A stretch of 64,000 nucleotides of DNA from Symsagittifera roscoffensis (Eukaryota > Xenacoelomorpha > Acoela > Convolutidae), in the NCBI RefSeq assembly GCF_963678635.1, contig NC_087066.1:32493301-32557300 (forward strand), read 5' to 3'. Shown here piece after piece: positions 10,610-23,000 of this stretch; positions within the stretch are counted from its first letter, which is position 1; every line of letters starts with the position of its first letter. The translations under genes and the position numbers were made by a program. The notes under the pieces were generated by a model. The model saw nothing but the letters and a program-made list of their open reading frames with translations. It was not told where the DNA came from and made no database searches.

Positions 10610-11707
10610 ACCTGAAACACAGAAACTGTGGTGAGAAAGGAAGCTCTTTGGGGCGATTTATGAATACTTTCAATAAGGATTTAAAATTGGTAAGACAAGG
10701 GCGATGGAGAAAAAGAAAGAGTAAGGAGTGGTACAACCTGACGTCGTTTTGGAGATCGATTCATCAGCTCACTCCTTCATGCGCCTAGTTACGCCAGGGA
10801 ATTTGGTATGGCGAGATTTGGTATGATAAGTCTGTGAAGAAAGCCCAGCGCATATAATATGAAATTACACATGAGGTAAATTTGAACAGAAACACTATGT
10901 AAAAAGTTCATCACAACAATTAGGCTACCCCAGTGCTTCTACAATCCACTCGGACTTAAAAATCGCCTTAACAAATTCTTTTTTGGGATTACTTGAGAAA
11001 TAAATACAATCACCACAACTACTGTACATGGCAGTACGCATGTGACTGTCAATCATGAAGAAACAACTGGAGACATTCGGCTTCATAGTAAGAGATTCCT
11101 CCAGGGACGCTGAAATTCATAACAACAATATCAACACTTAATCATCTTTTTTATCGTTATCACCATATGTAGAAAGTTCTAAGGATTTTGACTGGAATAT
11201 GTGATGAATGGACTCCTGGCTGTAGCCTCGGTTACTTTGATTCTTCTGACTTTCTGATTATATAAAATAGTAAAAGAAAAAATCATTTTCTTGAGTTGTT
11301 GAGAAAAGTTCGGCTTGAGAAAAGTGTGCCTTTTTTTTACGATTTGGCTTAAAGTCCCGTCGGATTGACGTCCGGCACACGTTTTTGCTTTTGCTTATCA
11401 ATGTTCTCTCTTTTCAGACTCTTACAGAAGATATTAATCCTAAATTTTTGGCTTTTGCGAAATCTCATCATATCACGGACCAAAAAAAAACTGTTTCTCA
11501 TAGCAGTAGAGACATTCTGGGTTTTTAAAGCAACCAGATATCCTTGTTAAGGATCCTCTGCATGAATTTTTACGAAAATGCCCTATTGCAAGAAAAAATG
11601 CCTTGGGTATCGTAATATTGCATTTTTATGGCGATTGACAAGCTGGAAAAGATCCATTATTGCCTTTTCTTTAAGGTTTTTATGGTGTTGCATTAAATGA
11701 GTAGATC
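10610..11707. other. Intergenic sequence upstream of the CCDC177-like gene
   Basis: There is no supportable gene, only short open frames without family character. The promoter and 5' UTR of the next gene should lie in its 3' part, but I see no clear TATA box or initiator. Confidence 0.4.
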
Positions 11708-13378
11708 ATGGAAGACCATATCAAGTTTGATCAGGCATTTGAGGCTGCAGCCGAAGATATCCAGGCTGAAAAAGCAGACGAACGTGTTTCCGACGAGAAG
11801 TATGAGGAACTGAGCGACTTGCCAATAATTACCCTGGACAACTTCGAAGAACCGTGGTCCCAGAACAGCCGCTATGTCCTAACCAGTCCTAGATCCTTGG
11901 AGTCATGTAGTAAATTTGCTATAAAGCCAGTTGATTTGCTGAAGAAGACAATGGATGATTTCTACGAGGAGTTTCCGAATGTAAATAGGAATGTAGTTAG
12001 AGGAATGTTTGAGCGTGAAGAGCGGGAAAGACAGCGAAGGTTGCGGCTCGTGAGGTGTGAGCGAGAAAGCTTAATAGAAAAAGGGTTGACGTCGAAAGTT
12101 TCGGAGTCAGAAGTTCCAGAACCAGAGTTGTTTGTTCATGGATCTAACTGTGAACATTCAGAAATTGACACCTATGGGCAACATGGAGGAGATTCCAGAG
12201 AAGCTAGCCCTGTAAGAAAGGCTCATTTTATGGAGCCTCCTGAATCAAAAGAAGAATATAGATCACTCGAAGATTCGGGCCATGATGTTGAAGCGCTAGA
12301 TGCTTTGAAAAGACGATATAAGGAGCAACTTGCACGGATTTCGGGCGCACACGGAAAACCAGCTTCAAACCAGGAATATGGAAGAGTTATAGCTCGTTCT
12401 CCGTCTGCGTGTTCGAACAAGCAGCCTTTGTTTACGAAAACAAAGTTCGCCAAGTCGATCAGCAGTGATTCATTTTCAGCGTCTACTACCGGAGAAACTG
12501 TACATCTTGAAGCAGCAGCTAGAATAAGGAGTCGGGAGGCAAAGAAACGAAGTGAAATTGAAGTGAAAAAATGGCGAGAACTCGAGCGGAAAAAGCAACA
12601 AGAGGCGCGTAAGAAAGCATTGGAAGATGAACGCAATCATGCTGTTCAATGTATGCAAAATGACTTGGAAAAACGGGGTCATCGAGCCATAATGAGTAAG
12701 ATTGAACTAGAACGGACAGAAAAATTAACGAAAGTTGTTGAGAATGCTGAAAGAGAGCTAAAGCACATTCAGAACAAAAAAGCGATGGACGAACAGCTTT
12801 GGAACTCACTTGACGTAAAGAAAAGTTACATCGAAAGTAAGCATGACCTAGCCAAGGAACGGCATTTGCGGGCTCAGATGCAGAAAGAAGCTGAGATAAG
12901 GAAGAAAGTGAGGGCGGATACAGTCAAAGCGGAATTAGTTCGACAAAGCATGATGAGAAAGGAGGAAGAAATGGAACATTGGAGACACATGACAGCTGTA
13001 AAGTTGGCTCAAGATGAAGAAAGGGCTGTGAAGTTTAACGAGACGCAAACGAAAAGAAAGCAGCGGAAAGTTCGCACACATTTAGTTCAGAAAGAACAGC
13101 TTCACAGATCTACAAAAATGAAAGTTGATGCCGAAAATAAAAGAATGCAGAAGCTACTTGAAAGCGAAATCAACGCAAAGGATACGAGAGCGAAGGTCTT
13201 AAAAGAGGAAAAAGATTATACAGCTCAAAAAAGACGGGAAATGGCGTTGCTTGCCAAACAAACGGAAGATATGAGGCTAAGTAGCTCAAGGAATGATTTT
13301 CACGAGAAAGCGCTGCAGGCCGAGATAACAAATAACATTCTGTTCAACTACCGTAAGATGGCCTTTAAGTCAAAATGA
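11708..13378 (+). CDS. CCDC177-like coiled-coil protein (556 aa, single exon)
   Basis: One uninterrupted frame starts at ATG 11708 and ends at TGA. Residues about 40-130 hold the diagnostic block: F-E-E-P-W-S-Q-N-S-R-Y-V-L-T-S-P-R-S-L-E-S-C, then K-P-V-D-L-L, then a Glu/Arg-rich helix (E-R-E-E-R-E-R-Q-R-R-L). The segment around 130-260 is less ordered, rich in Ser/Glu. From about 270 to the end it is a nearly continuous charged helix of Glu, Arg, Lys and Gln, a long coiled coil. This order matches vertebrate CCDC177 (about 700 residues), whose molecular role is unknown to me. The single coding exon stands out beside intron-rich neighbours. The stop is 290 bases before the start codon of TBPL1, same strand. 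Another coiled-coil family is possible, but the R-Y-V-L-T-S-P-R-S-L-E block argues for CCDC177. Confidence 0.8.
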   Translation: MEDHIKFDQAFEAAAEDIQAEKADERVSDEKYEELSDLPIITLDNFEEPWSQNSRYVLTSPRSLESCSKFAIKPVDLLKKTMDDFYEEFPNVNRNVVRGMFEREERERQRRLRLVRCERESLIEKGLTSKVSESEVPEPELFVHGSNCEHSEIDTYGQHGGDSREASPVRKAHFMEPPESKEEYRSLEDSGHDVEALDALKRRYKEQLARISGAHGKPASNQEYGRVIARSPSACSNKQPLFTKTKFAKSISSDSFSASTTGETVHLEAAARIRSREAKKRSEIEVKKWRELERKKQQEARKKALEDERNHAVQCMQNDLEKRGHRAIMSKIELERTEKLTKVVENAERELKHIQNKKAMDEQLWNSLDVKKSYIESKHDLAKERHLRAQMQKEAEIRKKVRADTVKAELVRQSMMRKEEEMEHWRHMTAVKLAQDEERAVKFNETQTKRKQRKVRTHLVQKEQLHRSTKMKVDAENKRMQKLLESEINAKDTRAKVLKEEKDYTAQKRREMALLAKQTEDMRLSSSRNDFHEKALQAEITNNILFNYRKMAFKSK

Positions 13379-13668
13379 TCAATGGATATTTCTCGTTCAT
13401 CAAATAACTCATCAGCTTGCCTTACTTGAGGATTTTATCACCAATATTTTCACTAATGTTTTCTTCCATCATGTGTATAGATAGATCTTGTAAATATAAA
13501 CTTACTCTTTTGTAAATTTGTTTTAATATCTTTATTTGTTCAACTTTTCAAGTAATTGAATCAAATGCATGTTATTTATCAATGCACGAAAAGAGATTAT
13601 GCAAAGCCGTACAGATTGATTTGGTAATATAATTTCGAAGAAATCATGCGAACGGAAATTTTCAGTTA

Positions 13669-14094
13669 ATGTCTGCTATAACTGCGGATGGCGCAAATGC
13701 ACCCTCCCACCTCCCTCAGATGCAGGCAGTGGCAACCCAGTCCAACGGACCCCACCAGGTGAAATATGTGCTCACGCGAGGTCCCAACAACGCCATCAGA
13801 GCCTCCCCTGCAATGCCGAACACCCCCATCATCACGATCAGACAGGAGGGCGGGACACTCAGGGCGACGACATCGGCCCAAGGTCAAGTGCAGTTTGTTC
13901 ACAATGGCCAGCAGTATGTGAGTTCCAGCCATCATGTAGGTGGTAACCCAATGCAATCTCACTTGGCTAGAAGAGACGTAGCAGTGGGCCACTTGAACAG
14001 CGTAAATGTACCGAGCACTGTCAATGTAACTGGAGGCAATACAGGAGTTCCATTGCTGCTGCGGAAGGTTGACCCCATATCACAACAGTTACAG
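13669..14094 (+). CDS. TBPL1: TBPL1 exon 1
   Basis: 142 codons from ATG 13669, low-complexity (Pro, Gln, Val, Asn, Gly). A TTTTCAG just before the ATG could be the acceptor of a 5' UTR intron. The exon ends in phase 0 at ACAG|GCGAGT, a GC donor. Translation past the donor stops at 14214 with unrelated sequence. Confidence 0.75.
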
Positions 14095-17000
14095 GCGAGT
14101 CTTATCTACCATTTGAGACAGAATACAAGTTTTCAAACAGTTATTACGCTTGCAATTAGCAAGCGTTACCAAACCGGGTTAACAACTTGTTCAACAGAGT
14201 CACTTGTATCTTAATTCATATCGAATTCAAACTTCTATGCGTGTCGGCAACTTAACCTGGAGGGGTTCGAGTCTGACCAGGAGCTGTTTTTTTTTTCAAT
14301 TTGGAAATCTTCTTTTCCAAAAATGTTGGCCTTTAGTTTGCGTGCTTATGTTTTGTCGGCTTATTGCCACATCTTATATTTGATTTTTTTTGTACTCATT
14401 TTTCAATGTGGTTGCGTTTAGTGTTCTAAATTACTCCTGCAATTTTTAATTTTACTAGCCTTGACTTCGTATATTTTGCTGTTTATTTTTCTGTTCAAAC
14501 CCAATGCAAGTTATTGCGCTCGCCAGCTTTTTTCACTCGAAATTACACCAATTATCGAAAATTTTAAACCGGTTTTCCTACACTGCGGAAACTTGGAAAA
14601 TTTATTTAATAGGGTTCGAATCACGGCTGCAAGGAATTGATTATGGTATGTCACTCGACTCTTTCCGACTTTTATTTGTGGTACCTGATTTTGCATGGAA
14701 AGCAGAAAGTAGAAAAAACTAAAACAACCCGAATACAAGGTTCCTCCCAACTTTCAGGGTTCAGATGGAAAAACTTTATTCGGCAAATCGATTGAGTTCT
14801 ATGAAAAAAGCGCAAACCTCGCAATTTTGCTGTATTGATCTCTTAGCGTGTGGATCGTATATTCAATGCCACATTTTTGTCCTAGACAGAGTTGATAGTT
14901 TGAACCCAGCGACATTAGTTCGTTTTTTAGGCATTTGGTTATCGTCCGCGTAAATTCTCCAAACCTATGGTTCTTTCTCCTGGATTCCGATCTAAGGGTA
15001 TCAATCTACATGCTTTATATGGGTCCGTTAGTTCTGGATTTAGTTCTTCGGTAGCCAATTTTTTGGCAATTTTTGCAATTGTTTTTGAAATCTCAACTCA
15101 TTGTTACCCGAAGTATGTTAAAATACGTCTCGATTCATTTGCATTAAGGCAAGATAGTCCATGAGATACGTGCGTTCTCATGGCTGCTTTCTTGATATGT
15201 TGACCGTTTATCTGATCAAGTATCAATCGATTGAAAGGACTTGTTTTATCTGAGACTTGTTTAACATAGTTCTCATCAATTGGTTCAGATGGTGGGAGCT
15301 TTCAATGTACTCATTTTTCAATGTGGTTGCGTTTAGTGTTCTAAATTATTCCTGCAATTTTTAATTTTACTAGCCTTGACTTCGTATATTTTGCTGTTTA
15401 TTTTTCTGTTCAAACCCAATGCAAGGTATTGCGCTCGCCAGCTTTTTCCACTCGAAATTGCACCAATTATCGAAAATTTTAAACCGGTTTTCCTACACTG
15501 CGGAAACTTGGAAAATTTATTTAATAGGGTTCGAATCACGGCTGCAAGGAATTGATTATGGTATATCACTCGACTCTTTCCGACTTTTATTTGTGGTACC
15601 TGATTTTGCATGGAAAGCAGAAAGTAGAAAAAACTAAAACAACCCGAATACAAGGTTACTCCCAACTTTCAGGGGTCAGATGGAAAAACTTTATTTGGCA
15701 AATCGATTGAGTTCTATGAAAAAGCACAAACCTCGCAATTTGTATTATTATCAAATTGGTACGTTAGGTTGAATCACATTCATGTCAGACTCTTTATAGT
15801 TCCGTCTCAAGACTTAGAAATTTTGACCGGTTGTATTGCAATGTTATGGCTTTTTGTGATAGTTTTAGTTATCAAGAGTAATCTCCTGGAAGTCTGTTGA
15901 AAGTTTAGCGCTACAGATGTATCATAAAAATGTTAACCAAGCCAGTTTGTTGTTTACCGCTGATGGTGCCAGGCTGTTGTTTTCATTGTTTTTCCTTTTC
16001 AGTTTTCCGCTATCGGAGATTATGGACTTTGATTAATCGTTTCATATAGTCCTTAAAGCAATAACATTAGAGCGGGAATGCGGCGCCTTTCTGAGAAAAC
16101 TGAGGAAAACCCGTTCAAGGGGGCAGTTTTTGGTACGGAGAACCTTGCAAACTCTCAATCCTCAGCGGAGCTGAAAAAGAGTACGTCGTTAACTTCTGGG
16201 AAGGCTGTTTTCTTCCGAAGCTATCTCTGGCGTTTGAGAGACCATCAGTTTGGAAGGATGTTTGTTAACGTTGTTTTTCGAATTAATTGAATGAATTGTC
16301 TGAAGAGCGACTTTGGGTTGATCTGGTGTTATGCGATCGTTTTCATTGAGATGTTTTTTCTATTGCGATTAGCAATCCTTATGAAACTGAAACGTTTTTT
16401 TTTAAAGGATTTTTTGGGTTAATTTGTTTAACAGAATCACTCGAGTCGTTTTACCTTTGGTTAATATAAGTTTAAAATTCAAACGGTAGTTAGCGCTTGT
16501 GGCGCAGAGGGTATGCGCCTGCCTATAAAGACAAAGGTCAATGGTTGGAGTCCGGCTACGACCTGTTTTTTTGTAAGCGGAAAATTGTCCACGCATCTAA
16601 AAATCTTCGTCGGTCTTCTGTTTGCTGCTTTTTTATCGGCTTAGTGACCGCATCACCAACTTTGACTGAAGTTTGGTCATTTTTTACTCGATGTTAAAAA
16701 CATATCAGTGTATTCAGGTTTTAGGCTATTACCTGAGTTCCAAGAAATTTTACCTATTTTTTTTGCTATTTGGTGTTTTTTTATGCTGTTCATTAAGAAT
16801 TTTAGAAAGTTGTTTCCTTCAAAAATTCAAGTGTTCTGTGCATTTGGTGCCGTGGTAACACTCATGCTGGAAACGACGAATCCCAGAGTTTTGGTTTCAG
16901 TCGGGACCTGTTTTTTTTTTCGTGGAAACTGAAAGTTTTTGAATATCCTAGATTTTCGTGTCAGCTAGTTTTTGTCGGCTTAGGTCCCGCAGAAAGGTTA

Positions 17001-20000
17001 GTTTTCTCTTTAGCATTTTGAAACCGCTTTGTAGTCTTTCCAATGGTGCAGTTCTTTTTGCTTAAAGTTTTTTTGTCATTTTTTGCAACTTAATTGTCAC
17101 TTCCAAACTGGCTCATTTAGACAATTTACAGAAAGAACTGTCTTGGGTTCTTTCAGATATACTCTGAAACTTCCATATCTTGTGGTAGTTTGAAACAGTC
17201 GAGCTTCACCTACGTTTCAAGCGCTATCTCAACGATTCTAATTCTGAGATTGAAAGCAAACGACAGTTCGCTAAGCAATTTCTCATTGCTATTTTTTGTT
17301 GCCAAGTTTGAGAGCAAAAACCGTATGCGATCCGTGAGCGCCAAAGCAACAGCGGGTGCTTTTTTAAAGGATTCAGATCGGCGATAACTTACCTCCAAAT
17401 TTTTACCCCATTCGACCACCTCTTGAATGCTTTTTCGCTTGTCCATGTGGGTGGGATTTTTGTATGATGCGCTTTAAGGATCGAACTACCATGATAAAAA
17501 CTTCAGAGTTTGAGATTTTTTTGTTAGCTTCGTCTCGTTCACGTTCACTGAGGGTGGAGCCTAGGGCATTCCTAGGTGACTGTTAAAAGTCGTAACTACA
17601 GTGCTGATATAAATTACCTGGACAAAACGAACAAAATTTGAATTTTCAAACACGTTTTCTCAAATTGGGTTAAGATTAGACATAAAGTGAAGAGAACAAA
17701 ACTTAGAATTTCATCAGAATTAAAATGTTGCATTTTTTTCTCCGAAATTCTCAACCAAAATTTTACCCCAAGAATGGGATATTTTGGCTTTTTTCAATTG
17801 ATCAAAAATTACGCCGAAACTACTTCGTTAATTGATAAGGAATATCTATCACAAGAAGCCTCTCACACAGCCCAAAAAGTTCTAGAAAGGTTAAAATTCA
17901 GTCAAATTCTCTCTAAAATTAAGGGAAAATATTTTTGCTTGATAGTCAAGAAACGTGGTTTTTATTATATGAAACCCAAAATCTTTGATTAAAAACTTAA
18001 ATTTATTAAATTTTAAACAATTACTCAAATTTTTGGAGGTTTAACCTCTCTAGAACTTTGCTGGGCTGTGTAAGAGGCTTCTTGTGATATATATTTTTCA
18101 TCAATTAAGAAATTAGTTTCGGCGTAATTCTTGATTAATTGAAAAAAGCCAAAATGACCAATTTTTTGGTTAAAATTTTGGTTGAGAATTTCGGAGAAAA
18201 AATTGCACCATGTTCATCCTGATGAAATTCTAAGTTTTGCTCTCTTCACTTTGTCGAATTTTGAAAAAAAAAACGCGTTTGAAAATTGTTCGTTTTGTCC
18301 GGATGATTAAAATCAGCACTGTATAATTAAGACTTATTGCTCTGTTTCTATTTCGACATTTTCTTCAGCATAATCAGATAAATTGGAAAGTATAAATGTC
18401 ACGAAAAATTTGATCGACTTCTAATTTCGAAAACGGAAATTAATTGTCAGATTTCGCAGCAAATTACAAATTTTATTTACCTATTGATCCAGTTTTCTTT
18501 GGGTTAATTTTATCGAAAAAGTGTCATTTATGAATGGTTTAGAATTTCAAAGAGCTTTCAGTCTATCTTTTTTTTTCTGGGAAGTTTGAAAGTTTTGAGT
18601 AAATATGCTTGGTCTGGAAGTTGAGATTAATGGTCGAGGCAAACGACTGGAGATCAATTCCGAATCCTGGTATTGCCGGCAGTTGGTTGTTTGTGAGGCT
18701 CAAAAGAATCTGCAATTTGACATCTGTTTTTTTTTCAAGGATTAAAGTTTTTTTCTAGTTTCTGGTAACTTGGCCCATGTACGGAAGTTTTTTACTGTCT
18801 TTCCTCTAGCCATTTTGGAATCGACCGAGTTTACCGAGACTTAGGTTCAAGATCAATGTAATCATTATTTTTTGTCTTTTTTCATAGTTTGTACTGGAAG
18901 AATGCCACAGTCCGCACAATTTTTAAATAAATAGACTGTTTCTATAAAAAAAATTTTAGAAAATCTTTTTGCAATTTTGGAGAGGGGTGCACTAACTGTA
19001 GCGTTCAACAGCCTCATTAAAGTATTAAACATATTCTCATGGGACGCTCCCCTTTGGCTTATTACCTTTAACCGCCAACTTTTAGACATCGAGTCATTTT
19101 ACCAACTTTTGACATCGAGATTCGAAATTATAAGAAGCGATGGAATCAAAAAAAGCTTTAATGCGATATCATACTCGACCGCTAAAACTTCTTGTTTTAG
19201 CACCTGAAAGAGTAAAAAATACATCTGAAGACAGTGTCCTCTCAATTTGTGGCCATAACTCTGATAAAAAAACGTATATATTTTTTTAGAACTTGGCCTG
19301 TAGTCGAAGTGGGAGTGCTGGTTTAGTTGGCACAACCCTGTCCAATATTGCAAGTGTTTCCCAATCTCCACAGCAGATATACAGTCAAGGCAGCTCAGTC
19401 AAAACTAGCATGGTATCTCGACCAGTCGCCATATCAACGATGCCTTCGCAGCAGACATTCGCAGCTAACCATCACCAACAACAGCTGTTGAGTAATCTCA
19501 AAGGCCAACAGCTGCAGGCGATGAGAAACCATCAGATACAAAATAATAGTAGGCTGAACCAGCAGGAACAGCTGGCATTGCTTCAAAACTTGAACAAACC
19601 AGTGGCAATGGCACCCGCAAATATCAGACCCAAAAACAAAGTCATGATGCTTCCTCCTTACCTACTTCAAAACACTTCCCTCCCAAAGCAATCAATACCA
19701 AACATCGACCGAGAGAAGATGCTGGAGTCGATCAGCATCAACAACAACAACCAAATAGGGTACAAAACTACTAACAAACTCAACAGTCCAGCTGCATCAA
19801 ACCTCCCGGCTACTAGCATGAGCTCCTTCTCGCAATCGGTCAATGGCCTTTCAACAAGAGAGTTTTCAGAGTCAACGGGAGACGACAACAATACGCCTGA
19901 CACTGAGTCCAGTGTGACCGAGGATTCCGAGACACCAGGCGTGTTCAATGCCTATATCTCACTCAGAAATGTTGTGGCATCCTTCCAAGTCAAGTGCTAC

Positions 20001-23000
20001 CTCACACTGAGGAAAATTGCCCTAAGCACTCTAAACGTGGAATATAAACGGGAGTGTGGGGTAAGCTGTCGTTATTTTGAAGTCAGTTTCTTCTTGTTGT
20101 GTTCTGCGTTGTCTTATCCGTATAAAGAAAACGAACCCGTTACAATAATAGAGCGGTTGATGTATAGCTTTCAGTTTTCAAAATGAGCCTTGAAGGCAGT
20201 TCAGATTCTTATATAGATCGTGTTGATTTTTTTTTCTCGGAAAAGTCTTAAAATTTGTTCACGCTCAAAATTTGATTTTTCGAAGTTTGACTTTGGATTT
20301 TTAAAATTCGCTTCTTTTCCCTAGTTAAAAAGAAGACAATCTTTACTATCGAAAGGAAAAACTAAGGCTTTGAAAAACGTGTTGGACTTCTAATTTCGAA
20401 AGTGGATTTAGTTTCCAAATTTACCAGCGGAATAAGAACTTTCAACTATAGATCCATTTTTTTTAAATTGAGTTAATCTTATTACACTAGCGAGCTTCAA
20501 GCGTAGTGTATTAGACGAACCTTTTTTTTCTAACCTAACTCGCAAATCAAAACAAGCTCAATAAAGGTGTTCACTTCTGCTATAATCACGATCTCTAGCA
20601 TTGGAAATTTCATAGCATCTGTTCTGCTTTGTTTGCGGCTTTTGTTTGTGATCAGGTAAGCGTCCGTGGCTGAGTGGTTAGTGCGTTTGACTCATAATCT
20701 GTTGGTTACAGGATCGAACCTGTCACGTAGCCGAGTTTTAAATAATTGAGGCTTATTTCTAATTTTTCATTTTGCCTTTTATAGAGCTGGTTTTTGTCGT
20801 GTTCTCGCTAGTGTTTGCTTAGCGTAGCTTCGCTCTGGGTAAAAGTTAGAAGATACTTTATCTTGAATTTTAAAGAGCTCTAGGGCTATAATTTTTTGAA
20901 TTGATCTTTGAAAGACGAAGTATTTTCAAAAAACAAGTCAGTTCAGTTTTTGTTTCCTTGCGTACATTGACTCTGTTCCAGATGTCGGTTGGCTATGTTT
21001 TCGAACTATAGTTTTCAGTGATATTGTTTTTTCTATAGTGCTGTATTTTTCTGATATTGCTGATTTTCGTTCGAATTATTTTGTTGCTTGAAGCTCAATT
21101 GTAAAAAAAAAGAATTCACCTTTGATCATTTTTCGTGAAATTAACGCGCGATATTTTACGTTCCTATCATAAGCGTAAGCGGCGGTTTAAATCGTTCGAA
21201 AATGAATTGAGGCTAGTGGTTTCGTCTCTTGTCTCATTCATACGATAGAAGATGATAAAGGCGTACCTTTTTACACATGATGCGTGTGGAGATAAAATGA
21301 AGAAAAAAACTTAATCTTTTTGTTTGATCATTTTTTCGACCAACATTTTAATTGACCTCTGAAAATGCAGTCGGAAGATACGGGGTTTTAAAATGGTATA
21401 CGACCAGTCTTTTTCTCGTTTATGATTCCAAAATTGGTCCAAGAAGCTTCATGTAGGATTGTGAGTTGCATTGATTTTGATAATTTCGTATCTTAATGCT
21501 GAAGGTCTGAAAGCTTTAAGTCATTAGCTTTCAAAGTTTCTTTTGTACGCACTAAAACAACAATAGTGCAAATAGCCTTAAAATGTGAAAGATTTATAGC
21601 TTTAAAAGTGGTGTTTAGTTTTCCGATGTTTTCTTTTGGCTACATTCTGTTGTTTTACTCAATTTTCGAACTTTTTTTAAAAAAAGAATTCTTTAAATGA
21701 ACGTTAACTCTGCGAGTAGCTTACCTGATTTTAAAAATTCAAGCGGAATAAAAACTTTTGATCACTTTTCTCTAAGTGGGTTTATGAAAGTGTCAACATG
21801 CTTTTTAAATTGCTAATTAGCTTCCATGGTTCTCAAATGGCGCAAAAATAGATATTGTAGCTTGGTTTCAAATTTGGATATTAATTCTCTAATTTTCCAG
21901 CGGACTTGAAATAATCATTATTAATATAAGAATCAATTTTTCTCAATTAGATTTAGGTTTCAATGGAAAAGTATTATTCATGAAAAAATACTCATATTTC
22001 CAGGTGTTTAAATACGTAATTAAGAGTGTATGAACGCAAGCCTTAAATAATATCAAATATATACATGCTTCTTTCATATTTTTCGCGCATTATTTTGAGA
22101 ATTTATCTTTATATTAATTCAAACCATTTCCTGGTAAACTGGTAATTTTATCGTCCTCGATATTTTTTCAGTTTACGTTTGAACAGTCTAATTTGTTTAG
22201 GTTTTCTGTTTGAGGAAATAAATTGGATTAAATGTCTGTTATTTTGGTTGGATGGCTTCTGATTAGCTTATCTTCGTCTTAGTTTGTTTGGACTTTGTTT
22301 CTAGTAACTTAGAGTCTTAGTCCTGGTTATTTTTAAAGATATTTTACTAAGTGACGCAATTTAAGGGCCACAAGGAAAAGTAAAATTGTCTCGATTTTTT
22401 TTCATTTTTTTTGACATGTCATTTTTTGTCTGCAAAGGCAGTGCGCGAGTTGAAGTTTTGTGACCTGCAAAAATAGTTATAGAAATTCAAATATCAGTTT
22501 GGAGCAATTTTGGCTACGTTTCGCAGCCCAAGAGGCGTCTTCCCATAATTCATCTGCTTAGTTACTCTCGGTAAGTTTTGTCTGAATGGTCATTTAAAGG
22601 TGGCAATCGTTTTCCGCTAATTAATTTCTTTCAACTGAATATAATTTGAGACAAACATATAGAAAATTATTTTTAAGTGAGTATTTTGCATCTTTTTTTA
22701 AAGAGTCGATGAGCGTAGTTCAGACTCTTTCATACGTCGCAATGATTTTTTTTAAATTTTTTCAGGAAAAGTCTGAAAATTTATTTAGGCTCAAATTCAC
22801 TTTTTCGCGGTTTGACGCTGGATTGATTGTAAAGTTCGGTTCATTTCATTTGTTAAAAGAAAGGCAAAATCCTCAAACGAACAGCCAAATTGTAAATGTC
22901 ACGAAAAAAGGGATCGACTTCGAGTTTCGAAAGTGGAATTGAATTATGGAGTTTCCCAGCGAACTAAAAATTTTACTGATTGATCCAGTTTTCTCAAATT

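Noticed and set aside
12223-12809. Overlapping minus-strand open frames in the CCDC177-like gene
   Set aside because: They are antisense by-products of the charged coiled-coil coding sequence.
17190-17446. Minus-strand 78-residue frame with a coding-like look
   Set aside because: No family was recognised, there is no splice or start support, and it sits in an intron; too weak to call.
17687-17992. 101-residue open frame inside the foldback element
   Set aside because: It lies in one arm of an inverted repeat and has no transposase motif.
20061-20186. TBPL1 reading on past 20060
   Set aside because: A perfect donor GGG|GTAAGC lies where the family sequence stops, and the next exon continues it in phase.
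20658-20735. A functional tRNA gene (also considered at 45376 and 16493)
   Set aside because: Box A and B are present, but acceptor and anticodon stems are not fully paired and the sequences run into repeat bodies; SINE heads fit better.
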